A DNA stretch of 64,000 nt. Origin: Spirometra erinaceieuropaei. Lineage: Eukaryota; Platyhelminthes; Cestoda; Diphyllobothriidea; Diphyllobothriidae. The notes below the pieces were generated by a model, which had not been told where the DNA came from, searched no databases, and worked only from the letters and a program-made list of their open reading frames with translations. Shown here in pieces: positions 22,921 through 36,404 of this stretch (within the stretch, counting starts at the first letter, position 1; every line of letters begins with the position of its first letter). Location of the stretch: contig CACRXP010000308.1 of NCBI GenBank assembly GCA_902702965.1, forward strand, positions 314,179 to 378,178, in the 5' to 3' direction. A program made the position numbers and the translations under genes.

Positions 22921-24345
22921 GTATATAATTGGAATTATATTTAACACGTCTGTGTACATTTTGCAGTAGGATGCGTCTACAATAATCGTGGCAGATGTGT
23001 CGTGGACGATTAAAAGCGTGTTTTCAAGACTGCGCAGGTTCTAAAAATAAAAAAAGATGAACAATGATACATATGAAGAGATATGCGAGCTTATATGAGG
23101 CGATTCGTTATACCAGGTTAAGCATATATTTTTGTTTCAAGAGCCGACTTCTTGAAATTTAAATTTTTTAGCTATCTAGGCGAATGACGGAAATATATGC
23201 GGTATAATGGGCAGTTAATGCACAATGACACTTAATGTGTTGGCGTAAAAAATAGAAAATAGTACCTATTGAGGTACGACGGATTTACTCACGCATTTGG
23301 ACTGCCCATCGAAAAGAGGCTGCAGGCGAATATAATATGAAATGTCCGAAAAACTCTGCCTCTAATGACACACCGTTTTTATTGACTGCATTTGAACTCA
23401 TAAGCCAACCATATGCGGTTACGTTTTGCAATATAAATATTAGTTATCCTTAAAACCAAAGTCTAAATAGAGCAATTGATTAGGTTACAAGTAAGAAAAG
23501 AACCCGTTAAATTACTTTTATTGCATATATACATCCAGTATTCCGACAGGGGCATGTTAAGGGCGTATGAATCGAACGATAATGCAGGGCAATGTTTGTG
23601 TTATGGAGTATTTGGCAGCTATTTCTCACTTTAAATTTTAACCCCATTTCGTGACTAAGAAAAAACTTAAACGTGCATGTGTATGACGGTTCTAATTGTC
23701 CATTATTAATTATGATCAAAGGGTGTGGATTAAGAAAGCAACGACGATATGACTCTTTTGTCTGTCGAAAAGCCCGCGCGGCACAACAGTGAGGTAAGCA
23801 AAAAGCTTCGACATTTACGTCATTCATCGCGGTTGATCTGTTAGCAGCCGTTTTTATTTCTTAAATAATATCGAAGTATGTCAGCGTTCTAGGGTGCATC
23901 TTTGGCTAAACCGCTTGCTTCCCTAATTATAGGCTATTCGTTAACCTGCTCAAATACGCCAATCAGGGTTACTGCCGATTTATGTATTTTCAAGGGTCAC
24001 TTGATTTTTGCTCTCATTTTTGCCTTCGCAGCTCGAGCGTTTTTGAATTTTTAATGATCAATGCCCAAATGTACGCATGGCCTCGAGTTCTTAACGTGTC
24101 ACTTTTGGGTTGAGAAGTATTTTTTGGGACGTGCGCACATAATCAATTATAGGCTACATTATTATGGGAAAATGAGGCAATTTTATCATGAGGCTTCCTA
24201 TAATGAATCCCTTTAGTCATATATATATATTTATGTAAGATACATTTAGGGCGTTTTGTAAAGACACTTGTAATACAAAACGCGATTCAAAAATGTGAGT
24301 CATCGTCGTTCTCAATCAAATGTGCACTTTTGAAAGTTTACCATG
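22921..24345. other. AT-rich stretch without recognisable gene
   Basis: A 106-codon minus frame (23827-23507) exists but resembles nothing known and has no support from repeats or splice context. An (AT)n patch lies at about 24220-24235. Confidence 0.4.
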
Positions 24346-24795
24346 TCAGACTTGTTGAACATATCTGGCTTCTGCGATATCCTTTAGGAAATTGCATTCG
24401 GTTTGACTTTTGCTCCGCTGAAAACGGACGTTAATCGAAAAATGACCTCGTCCGGAGAGTGGACGAAATATCGCCCTAGGCAACAGATTTTCTTGTAAAC
24501 TTTCAACGACATCATCAATAAAAAGCGCTTCATTTCTGCGTACACGTGGGTAGCTTTCTATAACGTCAGAGAAATAGCTATTCACACGCGATGAATAAAC
24601 GCATATGGACAATAAATACTGTTTAAGTATATAACTGAAAAATATTTTAGGTATACCCAAAATATCTATAGTATTTTGCCTTCCATCAGAGGCCGACACT
24701 GTTATCAATTGGAACCTACTGTTTATCCCATAAAAATAGACATGTCTTAGCAGGAATATAAAATGAGACTGCGATAAACATGTCGATGAACACAA
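24346..24795 (-). pseudogene. Unrecognised protein family, block B/C, longest copy
   Basis: A 149-codon minus frame, the longest uninterrupted copy. Its second half, EALFIDDVVESLQEN followed by F.RSKSQTECNFLKDIAEARYVQ, matches 57398-57036 (LFIDDVVEHLLQN, FERSKSQIECHFLNDIVEARYVQ) at protein and DNA level. The first half (IDILGIPKIFFSY...SRVNSYFSDVIES) lines up more loosely with 43112-43417 and with 55219-54974. There are no membrane segments and no motif I recognise; the FIDD string resembles an RT active site only superficially. Repetition at several loci with protein conservation points to a dispersed coding element or an exon family. Confidence 0.45.
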
Positions 24796-27700
24796 GGTGT
24801 CAAGGGTTCCTGTAATTGCAGACTGTCTAGGGTATTCGCCTGGGGATTAATAGGCAAGCTGCGTATACAGTTATTGGAGTGCTTGTCTGTGGCAAAATGA
24901 GACTGCAAATGTCTTTACCACAACAAATTTAGCCAGCAAATGTTAGTGCTATTAATGACCATTATGTGACGATGCCATCAGTATTGGTGAGTTATAAGTC
25001 TGACAAATCCCTGAACTTGCAGAACTAAATGCAGTTTGCTGAAACGTTATGTCCTGTGCCTACAGACTGCGCCGCAACATAATTAACAAGCAAGTGTTAC
25101 CTAAGTTGTATTCATCAGACGCGCGATAATATGAGACGCGCAAGCAATAAATGGATGGCGCATGCCTCCATTGATGGCTGACGAAATCAGATCACCGGTC
25201 AGCTTCATTTCGTAATGTGAGTCAACTAAGACTAAATGAATTCTGCTCATGTATGCACATGAACTAAAACTCAGGGAAGAAATGCGGTAGGTAGTGTTGT
25301 AACGCAACTAAATGGAGCTCAGATTTTTTGATTAATAAAATAGACGAAATCATAAAACAATGAAAATGTTGTCAGCGGTGTATAATAGCGTGGTCTGCAT
25401 TACGTGTTATTTTAAATATGAGGTATAGGAGAGTAGTCATCATGCATCTGCTCACGTAAGGTATGTATCTGTACAGGCGTCACGATAGCATATTTGACCG
25501 TATTATTAGTAAAATGTGTTTACAAGGACGGGGCCCATTTAATAAGTTTACTGGGTAAAAGAACAAACACAACATATATCAAAGTCTCTTACCTCACCAC
25601 GCATCACCTTTTACCAATGTACTTGCAAGGGGTCAGGCTAGCTACTGATTCCTGGTGCTCCAAGATGAATGTCCCAGATTTTAATGTGTAGTGCTTTAAT
25701 TCCCACACCATTTAATGTGAAAAACTAGTGTAAATGAACAGGGACGAAATATTACAGGCTAGTACAAATGCAATGGTATAAAAAGTATAGCGGATATCAA
25801 TTAACTTCAGTATAGCAATTGTGGTTGCTTGAAATACACTTGCGGGAAAAATCCTAAAATAGTACAAAATAAATTGTACGTTCATGATAAATGTTAGAAT
25901 GTGAATTTCCGCTGTTTGCATGCTCCTAACAAAAACGTTTTTCATAAGCCATAGGTGAATCATTGCAATTTTCATTGGTAGTAAACCTTTTCGTGTTTTA
26001 AATCGTCCTCACCGAACTTCATTTCAATCCAAATTTCAACATAACATACATCTTTCAGAATAAAATTGTGTACAAACATTTAAATATGTTATGTGCGATG
26101 TTGGATGCTAACACCATGATTTTAAGTATAGGTTTATTTTTCAGAGCAGATATCTCGTGAGATTGAGGGAAAATAATTTTTCTGTCATCGCCTGCCTTGT
26201 TTATCACCTACGGTAGACTTTCAATATTTTTTTTCTATTCAGTGAATGCGCAAATCTGGACAGCCTAAATTGAAGTCAAAATCCAACTTTGGTCTGACAT
26301 AGACGCTGTGCAAAAATACCATATTCCTTCAAGCGAAATAATGAATAAAGACCTACATTTTGTACTTCTCGCCATGTTATAACAGCGATGATAATGGCAG
26401 TCGTATATCTATATCCTCAACAGTCGCATGTGATAATTGCTCAGAAGCACATAAGACTAAGTACAGATGCAGGAATCTCAGGCGTATTAAACTAAAGAAG
26501 GCGGAACATTGTAAAGCAAATGCGATTAATTGCTAGACTAGGCCTTAAACCTAGTATTGTTAGTAACGGCCACTGGTAAATGGGTACACACTTGATTCTA
26601 ACTCATCGATCAAAAACGTGTGCGACACGTATGAATGTACATTGATTGGTTAGTTGTCGGAGCTCGTTGCAGCCAGCTTAAAAAATAATATCTTTACGGT
26701 CATAAAACCGAGACCACGGAGAGAATAAGTTTGATAGCCTGCGGCATTACGGTTTTTACTTGCTTTAAGAGAATCCGAGTTAATGTGCACATAACGAGAC
26801 TCCATGGAATCAGACCCAACGCAATTTTCTCTTTCGGTGTAAGATAAACTTATTGAAGAAGACATTAACCCTTTCATTTTGGGGATCTTAGATCTCAGAA
26901 GGAGAGTAGAAAAAGTCGCAAACTACCACGGGTTCGTGAATCCTGCGCCCATGTTTATAAAGCCGATCTGAAACTGTTTATCTGGCAGACACATATCATG
27001 GACACGTACACACGGTTCATTGGCAGCCATCCCGAACACCCACCTGTCTGCAAATGCACACTGAAGCCTACTCTATACAAATGATCTGTCGAAATTCGTC
27101 CCACATCCTTCTACTTACAATCTGCAAGTTCAAGTTGGAATAAAATTTACGCAAAAGAAACATTTTCGGTATCGGATTAGGCAAGCAGGCCTAATCGCTA
27201 ACGTCCAACTACAAACTACAGTCAAGGCATGTTTGCAGCACTCTTCAGGGCACGCCTTCATTGCTGTAGCGTCCCGATAACCATTTTTGCGCTGCTGTCC
27301 CGTGTTTCTTGATTAATGCGTGCAGCAGATACCGGCAAATGAACACGAAAAAACTGCGACACAATAACTATAGTGAGCGTTAAAGCATCGGCACTTGTCT
27401 TTTACACCAAATAGCGGCAGTTTACTTGAAGTAATCAGAAGAAACGAAACCAAGGTAGTTATCATTGGACACAGCCGTAACTGACAAATTTATTATAAAT
27501 CAGACTCTAGTTTTATTCCACTGATAGACAGACAGGCACATCCATACCACGCCCACCTAGAATTTCCTTACTTAAACTAAATAATACAGATACCATTTCT
27601 GACAGTCTTTGCTTGAAAGAAAGAGATGTATTGGCCTCTAATTTAGATGGTGAAATATTTGGAAAAATAATTATCTATATTTGATTGGATGATCTGTTAA

Positions 27701-28255
27701 AAAATGCATTGTCTTAAAGCCACCTATAAACCTATCCGGCCTCCGTGCCTCTGAATGTTTGCTAATGATGCATTTGACTCCGCGATCTTGCACTAGGGGC
27801 TGCTAGCGTTTTGGTCTCTAGATCACTAAGTTACTAGGCACTGACTTTACAAAATACGTCCTTTTAGTTACACTTTTACTATAATAAGGGAAATAAAGGC
27901 GAGCGCCTTCGAACTCCCTATTGTTTATAAGCCGTCGGAGAAAAAAAAACATAGATAAGTGGGAGGAAGAAGAAGGCATTTTGTACACAATCGTGGACAT
28001 CCGACAGTTATTCGAAGAAGTGTACTCATTGGCGGTTAGTTAATAATTACAAGTAGCATAAACACGCATACGTTGGTGCCGATGGTAAGGTCGGTGGGGC
28101 GGGTATTTGGGGGCCGGATAGGCCTCAAGTCTAAGCTGAAAGGAATTCACACAGGAGGAGATCGCAACATCGGTAGACAGAAGATGTCACACTGCAACCA
28201 CTCTGTTACTGAAAAAGAGCTTTCTCCCTTTGATTCTTGCTTTCTCTGCACGTAG
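24796..28255. other. AT-rich, gene-poor stretch
   Basis: I found no supported gene, RNA or element here. Frames of 60-87 codons (for example minus 25975-25712, minus 26877-26650) have no recognisable motif. Confidence 0.45.
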
Positions 28256-28257
28256 TT

Positions 28258-29380
28258 CTAGGGTATGACCGTGCAAAGTGGACGTGCTAGCTTGGATGAA
28301 ATCCCACCTGTGGGTTCTAAACAACAGTCTGTGTTGTTGATAATGCGACATATTAGTATATTGTCACCACGTAATTGCCTGTAGGAAAGGAGAAAGAGGT
28401 TGAGAGTTGATAGTCTGGTTTTATAGGGCAGTGCTCCCAGCCCCTGTGTCATTTTGGGCGCCCGTCCCTGGGCCTTATCCAAGATGTTATAGGTCCAAGG
28501 TCTCCACACCCGTAGTGCGTATTTCAGATGAGGCCGCACGCAAGTGCCAAATATTTTGGAAAAATTAGTCAGGGTTCAAATCCCATAAAGGCTCGCTTAA
28601 TGAGTTGCAATGAAGCCATAGCCGATTTGGCCACCTTCGAACAGTGCAGAGTTAGTTGGAATGAATATGATATCCATACATCCATGCCCTTCTAACTGTC
28701 AACCTGTTACAGTGGCGTGCCGTGTAGAAAGTAAGTCCTGGGGTTGGAGGTTCTGAAGCTGCCAAGTTTAAGACAGGTGCACTTGCTTATATTAAAGGGC
28801 ATAAGGCAGCGGTTCCGCCAGTCTTCAAGCTTGTTTAAGCTTGTTTGCTGGTGGTCTGTGTCTGCGGCATTGTAAATAACGTTGCAGAATTTTATATCAT
28901 CGGTGAACAGGATGGCATCACATTCTGGTCCTTGACGCAGACATTTTTTAAACAGAGGAATAGCGTGGGGTTTAAGACTGAGCCATGTGGGACGCCACTC
29001 ACCACGCTTTCCTCTGGGGACTGTTGACGCCCGACCTGCACCTTTGGAACCGCCCAGCCAAAAAGTTCTGGATCCATACAAGAAGGCGCCCAGGAATTTC
29101 GGCGTCGCGAAGTTCGTGGAAAAGACTTTGGTGAGAAACGCTACCAAAAGCCTGTATGAAGTCGATGTAGATGGCGTGCACCACATTGCCTTCAACGCGT
29201 GTATTGGTCAAGCCTTCGAGCTTAAAGGTCAGATTCGTAAGACAGGACCTACCACTTCGAAAGCCGTGTTGAGCATCAAACTTGAGCTAATGCTGCTCGA
29301 CGAACTGCATCAAGGCCTTCGAAATGATCTTCCTATGTCTAGAGTGCGAGCCAAATCGCATATCGAATGCAAATAAACGA
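28258..29380 (-). mobile_element. CR1/Jockey-like LINE, 5'-truncated and frameshifted
   Basis: Minus-strand pieces in order: HAIYIDFIQAFGSVSHQ and LLVWIQNFLAGRF (29211-28999), then AILFTDDIKFCNV and LMPFNISKCTCLKLG (28930-28707; the catalytic FADD has become FTDD), then VRPHLKYALRVWRPWTYNI and LNLFLLSYRQLRG (28539-28258). It is the same superfamily as the copies at 1.3, 18.5 and 47.8 kb, but a diverged and older copy. The 5' truncation lies near 29380, directly next to the Penelope-like element. Confidence 0.82.
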
Positions 29381-30250
29381 TTTCATGTCGGGCTTTACAT
29401 TTCGATGCTTGATATGCTGACGCTATTATAATAGAGGATGATGCACTGGATTTTGTTGTCACTCTGGTTAATCTACATCAGTTTCTTCTTCCATTAACCT
29501 TCACGTTGGAAGAAGAGAAGGGAGAATATATGCCATTTTTAGACGTCCGTCTCAGCAGAATGCCTGATGAAGCAATTTGTAAAAGTGAATATCGCAGCAA
29601 AATATGTAAATGAATATACAGAAACTTCCACAATTTGTTCTCCTTAGGTCAAAAAATGTATTTAGTGCGTTAGCTTACCAACGCAACTGGGCGCATTTTT
29701 ACGCAGAACACACTCCAGAAAGAAGTTGCCCTCATACGAATCACTACGAGAAACTGGTTTCGCGATAAATCTTTTTAAAATATATGTAAGATCATTCACC
29801 AAAATGAAATTCGCCCTAGGTGAACATGAAAAAATTATTTCTTACTTTACAATTTCGAGGAGACCCAGCCGGTGATATTCTACTACGTCGTCCAAACTTT
29901 GCTATTGCACACACGTATTCTTCCGCTAGAATGAGACTTATTTTCTCTAGCACCCCGCTTCTCCGCCTTGAAGGCAAAAATAAGATGACGTTTCAGACCC
30001 TTTCAGTGCGCATCCAAGCGGCCATCTGCTCCTGCGGAGCGGATTATATTGGTCGAACAACAAGGTGTTTATTCAAACGAGTCCTGAGAGAAGAAGTCCA
30101 TTTACGGTGTTCACTTAGTTCACTTGTGGTTCACTTGGTTGAAAACGATCACCAGATAGACGGCGACTAAGCATCCCGTGTCATCTATAATGTTCCCTCG
30201 AGACACTTCAAACCCCTACATCGGCGGATACTTGCGACGGAAAAAGCAGT
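29381..30250 (+). mobile_element. Penelope-like element (PLE), RT end plus GIY-YIG endonuclease, degraded
   Basis: Around 29520 the plus strand reads EEKGEYMPFLDVRLSR, the conserved stretch just after the PLE reverse transcriptase active site (PFLD.....R). Further on come NWAHFYAEHTPERSC-like residues, and at 29990-30170 a GIY-YIG-type segment (ICSCGADYIGRTTR...L..H....HQID). The Y-I-G of the second half of the motif is kept, but the first GIY half is lost in a frame change. PLEs encode a single RT-GIY-YIG protein. This copy lacks the N-terminal part and is broken by several frame changes. Confidence 0.7.
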
Positions 30251-32150
30251 GACCATACGTATAACGTAACCAGCCTACGGTCAAAGCCGATTCTTTAAAT
30301 TGCAGACCCGCGCCATGACACGTCGTGCCACAACGACGAAAAAAATCACTACTCAGTGAGACACCCGTATCTATTTACCCTCCCGTACCACTGACAAAAA
30401 ATAGAACTATAAATATCCCCCTGCCCCATACATTTACCTTACGTTATGGCTGCTTTTCATAGGCTGTTGAAGAATATTTGAAAACGACTTGAACTCCCTC
30501 AAAATGGCTATGTTAATTACGTTTTCCACTTAAAATTACTAAGAGTAAAAAATGTGCCGTAATACGATTCACATAAACACAGTGGGGTATAATGTGTGAA
30601 TTCCACTGGCGCGGAGTAGAATGCTATATTGAGCAGGTGCTAGTGGCAGTATGCGACTGACCTTAGTGGGCTTTCTTATCTTGGCTGGCTTTGTTTTTGC
30701 ACCTGTCCGATTTACCGTTGTAAGTCGAACTGTTCGCTGCATCGCGTCGCCTTATACGTTGTGGTTAATAATTAAATTGAGTTATTTAATTGCTGAACGT
30801 AATGTTAACTATAGCCCTACACCACAATAAAACGATATGCGTCAGTTGATGGTTGTTATGATTATAGAAATGTGTTATCAAATGTAATTCATATTTATAA
30901 CAGTGAAATTCCAGCTTGTTTGAGCTTGTTGGCAGAAAATGTCTTTCGTTTGCTTTTTACCGAGCGTCAACTTTGTGTTTAAAAGTATTTGTAATTCGCA
31001 AAACGTGAAGCTCATTATTTAGCTGCTTTATGCTTTAGGGCTATTACGCAAACTAGGTTAAGCAGCTGTTATCTATTTATATCGCTATAGCCTACTAAAT
31101 AATTATGCATTAAACATCAAATCCTCGACTACTCATAGATTGTTACTCGCATCATCGATGTACACAACCGTAAAAAAAGCACGAATACTCTTCTCCATTA
31201 AATATCGACAGAAATTAATGATTTCCTTTTGTTTGAAAGCGAACGAACTTGCATGCATCTAAGATTAGCGGGGAAACATAAGCATTCCGTCGTGAAACCA
31301 GTAACCTCTTTGTCATGCGGTTTTATGAGACTTAACCGTGTATGACAAGGGAAATGCTCGCTAATCTACGGAAATATTTGTCTGATTATTAGCAAATGCA
31401 TTAAGTAAACAAGACGATTTCAAGTTATGCATGATGTCCAGTACACCATCTGCCGCTGGATTTCACGTAGCCACTGACATTTTAATTTGCCACTGATTAT
31501 CGGGCAAAGCTATGACCTCTACTATCCACGCAAATTCAATGTAATTATGATTTTAAACAAAATATATTAACTATGGCGCTGACTAACGCCGGCATTCTCC
31601 ATCTCCGCAGCGAGCAGTGTAATACAAATGTATGCAAGTGAACTGAAGTTTACGCAAGGCCGGTTGCCACATAAGTGAACCACGTGCTAGATTTCATTAT
31701 GATCAAAAACACTTCAAATTGCAACAATATTTTTGCCGGAAAACGTTCAGACACACAGCTTCAATTCAGTCTCAGAAACATCCACCTTCAAGAGGATCGT
31801 ATGCTTGGCCAAATTTTAAACTAAACATTCAACATATTAACCTCAAATATGTGTATCACACATTTAATTATACTCGAGATAATCCGTGAGACATCAGCAG
31901 GGTTGCCCATTCGTTGGCGAGGTTACAACTTTGATACTATGTGATTTGTCCCTCAGAAAATTGTAACGTGTGTTGCTGTTTTTATTTGATCAATGCATTT
32001 CCGGAAATAAAAGCACGTTACTGATTCTCGTGATTATGCCCATAATTTGAGCAATAGATTTACACCGCTTCGTTCACACAGCATTTTATTATGTGTTAAA
32101 ATGCGAGCCAGCAGAAATCAACGATGAAGATCGTAAGGCACATAAGGCTT
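30251..32150. other. AT-rich stretch without recognisable gene
   Basis: Nothing supported on either strand. Confidence 0.5.
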
Positions 32151-32159
32151 ATTGACCTG

Positions 32160-33060
32160 TTCATGTCAGGAGCGACGAAGAAGCGTACCGATTAATCCCG
32201 AGGAGGTGCTGCGCGAAGATTGCGCATGGCACCGTGCAGTCGATCCAAAAAACTCTAACGATCAAAGTCCTTAGCGCATTTGAAGGAAAGACTAACACCC
32301 TGGACAGTTGGAGGGATGCTTCGTAGACACGATCAGCGGCAGTTCAATCGATGCCTTTCTGTAGAGTAGAACGCGAGAGAACAGCATATACGGAAGATTG
32401 TCGGACCATCGAGTAATATCAGGCTGGGCCATCAACATCAGTCTTCATTTATCAGTGGAAATCTTCAACAAGGCCACTTGGTTGGGGATGATATGCCTTT
32501 GTACCATTTCGTTTCATTCCCAGAATAGAAATGAGCTCGCGAAAAATCTCGCGCTCGAAGTAATGTCCACGGTTAACAATGCCGTTTCAGGAAATCCAAA
32601 AGTGGACAGCTAATGCACCAGAACAAATTTCGCCGCAGTTTCAGCACCGATATCCCCAATGGGCACAACAACGGGCCACCAATTTAAACGGTCAATACAA
32701 TTTTGGCAATAGACAGAACCGTCAGGTGGTGGGGGAGGCACCACTAGGTCAATGTGGGCGAGACTGAAACCCAGATTACGAGTGACGAAGGTGCCTGCCG
32801 GGGAACCCTATATCGGTAAATTTTGGCTTGTTGACTTGGCGGACAAGGACTGTCCCCCTACCAAACATCGCGGTTTATGTTGGGCCCGACGAAGCGGTCT
32901 GCGATGAGTTTTGCAATCGTTAGTCCTCCAGGTTGCATAGACCACGAAATAAACTGAAGACTTGTCGTCGCCCAGTTAGTGGGACAAAGAAACGATCATT
33001 CTCGCCAGAAGTGTTGCTAGTGACGACAGCGGCTCCAGCCGCTAAAGGTAGAGGTAAGGC
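32160..33060 (+). other. GC-richer segment, possible gag-like remnant
   Basis: More balanced base composition than its surroundings. One plus frame (32579-32767) reads as a Gln/Asn/Arg-rich chain (QFQHRYPQWAQQRA, NFGNRQNRQVVGEAPLG) ending CGRD, reminiscent of the region before a zinc knuckle in LTR-element gag proteins. No CCHC knuckle is complete and no flanking pol is seen. The identity is a guess. Confidence 0.2.
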
Positions 33061-34265
33061 GATGTTTTTTTGCCGGGGTAGTTCTAAGAGTATGCAAGAC
33101 TAGCTACTACATCTATTTAAGTAGGTATTATTTTATTATGCTTGCCCTGTACCGGTTAGGCTTGATGCGCGTGTTTCACCGAATTTTGCTTTTGACTTTG
33201 AAAACAACCGCCCTGACTGCCAGGCGTTGCAGAAATTTCTGTGCAGACGCACTCTTGTGCTGCTTATCGCGGACATGTTAGATGCCATACGAAAGCTGTC
33301 TCTGCACTCAACGGCATGTCATAGTATGTCTTTTGAAATCATTGGATATATGTAAAAATTCTTCCAGCTGGAAGGATTGGCTGCTGCGCACCACTTCCAT
33401 CGGGCACATCATTTATTCGGCCGCTCTACGGACTAAACCTCAGCCTTGTGGGACAAAGAGATTCCCAACGCTTGTTTTAGGTCGGTAGTTTTTGGTTCAT
33501 GCACTAGACGATAATGTATCATGCCATTGTGGACCCATGCAGCTCGTCCTGTCACAGGCCTCATTCATGTTATTACCTTTTCAGGTGGCTTCAGTACGCT
33601 GTAACTTCATTGATGAGTCCCACTTTATTTGAATTTGCAAAATGTGCACTATGGCTTTTCAAATTACTGTTCATATCCCTCAGATGGCAGGCGTGAATAG
33701 GCTTTCCATTCATTCCTCACAATCGCATTGCCTTCCTCCACCCACTATGTGGTTATCCGGCTAAGGTATTGATGCTCACTTCCTGAAATGCCCCTTTTAT
33801 CTTCGTATGGAACACTGAGAGTAGGAATGATCGGCTATTTTGTTTACCAGCGTTGTATTTTCGGTGGCTTACTATTACCTCACTAGCCTCATCATCTATC
33901 CCTGGGCTGCCAGGCAGTTCGGTTGAGCTAAGGAGGTTTGTAAAACATACATTGCAGCATATGCCGAACAGCTCCACTGCCGTCGCATGGCACACTCCTA
34001 CGTCCCCTCGGCAATGCCGCGCTCTTACTCATTTTACGAATGGCAGGCAGATTTTGAAAGCCTTCATGATTGTTGGCGGGTTGCCTACACAAATTAAACA
34101 TGTTTGATGGGTCTTCGTGTTGTAACAACGGTTATCTCTGAATACAAAACTGTCACACTGTTCGGCGGCGTTACTATTCCAAGTTTTCGACAGCAGTCTG
34201 CAGTCTTAGGGATATTACACAACCCCTTAGTATTGCAGTGTTCTTCAAAATCTACTCAAATTTTA
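33061..34265. other. Intergenic, no supported gene
   Basis: An 80-codon minus frame (33995-33753) and an 84-codon plus frame (33853-34107) overlap each other. Neither has a recognisable motif. Confidence 0.35.
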
Positions 34266-34269
34266 TTGG

Positions 34270-35057
34270 TTCAACGTATTTTCCCAAAACGGCTACCCTT
34301 TATATTTTGTACGCCGATGCATGAAACAGCAGGAATCAAAAGAAAGTGAGCAAGAGGTAAATTATTCCGATAAGACGCCAAAGCCAAAACATTGGCGAAC
34401 GCTTCCCTACATTAAAAATATGGCTAAAGTCGTTGAAAGACACCTGAAGAAGCACCAAACACAAGTGGCTCACAAACCGACTACCACGCTGCTTAATCAG
34501 CTTGTACACCCTAAGGATAAGGTTGGCTATTTGGATAAAAAAGAAGTAGTCTGTAAGATTCCACATGGCACTTGTAATACAGTGTATTGTGGTAAAACCG
34601 GAAAATCCACCTCTACACTCCTACTTGAACACCAATTAGCAGTGAAGAAGCGGGACTACTTATCCCAAGTCGCCATGCATACCCTTAAAACTGGGCACAA
34701 TTTCGATTGGGATAAAACACGCATTGTCGGTTACTGCCCACATAAGAAAGGCCGATAATTCCTAGAGGCAATTCACTTTGATGATTCATGCATTAATTGA
34801 CGTATCGATCTTGACGCCATGTGCACAAATCCCAAGGAAAAATGGGAAAAAATAATAGCCAGTCAAGACGTGACATCAGCCCACAGCACCAACCCATCCT
34901 CAGCCATGACAGAGCAATATCGATTTTTCGGTCATGGTTAAATTTTCACTGTTGTTTCACACTTACTACACGCCTGAATACGAGTTGGGGTACGATACCC
35001 GAAGATTTATGGAATAAAGTTTGCTTATATTCCCAAAAGGACGCATTCTTCTTAGAA

Positions 35058-35058
<1 letters not shown>
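34270..35058 (+). mobile_element. Penelope-like element 3' end with GIY-YIG domain
   Basis: The 145-codon frame 34321-34758 contains the PLE connector (HWRTLPYIKNMAKVVERHLKK) and then the GIY-YIG endonuclease part CNTVYCGKTGK...EHQLAVKKRDYLSQVAMH, GH.FDWDKTRIV. The first GIY is missing and the catalytic Arg position of the helix (T.R...EH in the intact family) is Leu here, so the nuclease should be dead. After a TAA the next frame still reads FLEAIHFDDSCIN. It is close to the minus copy at 50.75-51.2 kb. The RT is absent (5' truncation). The tail ends in a (TA)n tract. Confidence 0.8.
34972..35022 (+). ncRNA. Degraded hammerhead-like hairpin in PLE tail
   Basis: CTGAATA, then a hairpin-prone stretch and CGAAG, followed by GGAATAAAG. 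It matches the position and order of the better motif at 50652-50608 (CTGACGA...GTCGAAAA), but both core boxes are altered. I list it as a relic only. Confidence 0.25.

Positions 35059-35092
<34 letters not shown>
35059..35092. repeat. (TA)n microsatellite at the end of a PLE copy
   Basis: An uninterrupted run of about 17 TA units directly after the PLE tail. Similar tracts end the PLE copies at 50.3 and 50.57 kb. Confidence 0.9.
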
Positions 35093-35093
<1 letters not shown>

Positions 35094-36400
35094 GTGCATT
35101 CCTGTTTGTAAGCCCTACCTCTTTACATTACTTGACGGGAAATTTTCATTTTTTTAGCATGTCATTTAGTTAAGAATGTTATACTTCCTTGGTGTTCTTC
35201 TTTCTGCATTTTCTGCAAATTCCTAAAAATGATTGTGCCTGTGTGTAGATTTCAACCTGCGTTATTTGTGCTTTCAATAAGTGTCTCCGCCAAACTCCCA
35301 TTGATTGCCGTTTCCCTTTGGAACATGAGCTTCCAAGATACAATTTACGGAAGTTAATTTAATTGTTTGGATTTCCCTAACTATCGGTTTTGGATATGTT
35401 ATGGAATTTCTGCGCTTAACTACCGTTCAACGTCTTAGCGCAGTAAAATAACTTCAAGGTTCTTTTTCATTTTTTTTATTTTATTTTCTCGATTTATTTT
35501 CGTATGCTCTAGAACGCGCCACCCGTAGTACTCCTATTGCAGGCCATCCTCGTTAGACGGGCACATCAGTTAATTGGATGTTGACGTAAGGTACAAATCA
35601 TAACTCGCTTCCATTTATTGCGCGAATACGGCTTGCGCAGAGACACTTCCTATTCCTACATTTATTGATTGTCAAGATGGAAAGACAGTAGTCATATGGT
35701 TGGCCATCGAACCGTTCGCTTACGATAAAAAAACATTTTTCAGTATATAAGACGGATCTATTCGAAGCCTTATTTAGCTTATGCGTTAACGCCTCCTGCG
35801 ACACAACAGAAATACTACTAACTTCCACATAACTTCCCTCTTCCCGGTATCAAACATCTAAACAGAATTACACAATAGTTAATGAACTCTGGATGTCCTT
35901 GATTCTCTCATCAATATTTACTTTTGACTGACCATGTTACCTTATGCTACTCAACCCTCCCTACCATGGACACCCTATGACACCCATGGCTGGTAATTCA
36001 GGAAAGGTCCTCCTGTCTTACCGGATCGTTGTTACGGGTAGGGCAAATGAAAGTGTAGGTGTACGAAAGGAAATATTATTTTTTGTGTTGAATGTTGGTG
36101 AAAATATGTATAAACTAGAGGAACTCTCGGTTGAGCTTGATGGGCTGCAGAAAATTGAATTAGATTAATTTTCGGCATTATAAAGGCAAATAAATTCACC
36201 CTTAAGTGTGATAATCCGCTCTGTAGGAATGTAGTTTTGTCTACAGCCAACTTATTCGGGCCATAGCACTACTCTGAAGAAGAAAGTTATCAGCCGAATT
36301 AAAATACTCCTTCATGTTAAATTCTCTCATTGATTACTTTACAGAACGGAGAAAAGGATGCCATTTCTGATTTGTTACCCGTCATCATACAGTCATACGC
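35093..36400. other. AT-rich stretch without recognisable gene
   Basis: Frames of 72-76 codons (minus 35828-35598, plus 35944-36168, minus 36250-36032) have no recognised motif. Confidence 0.45.
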
Positions 36401-36404
36401 CACC

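Noticed and set aside
24400..24560. FIDD string read as a reverse transcriptase active site
   Set aside because: No other RT motif lies at the required distance in either copy, and the downstream conserved part does not resemble a thumb or RNase H region.
28565..28585. GGGTTCAAATCCC resembling a tRNA T-arm box
   Set aside because: It falls inside the LINE RT coding region and no D-arm or anticodon arm fits around it.
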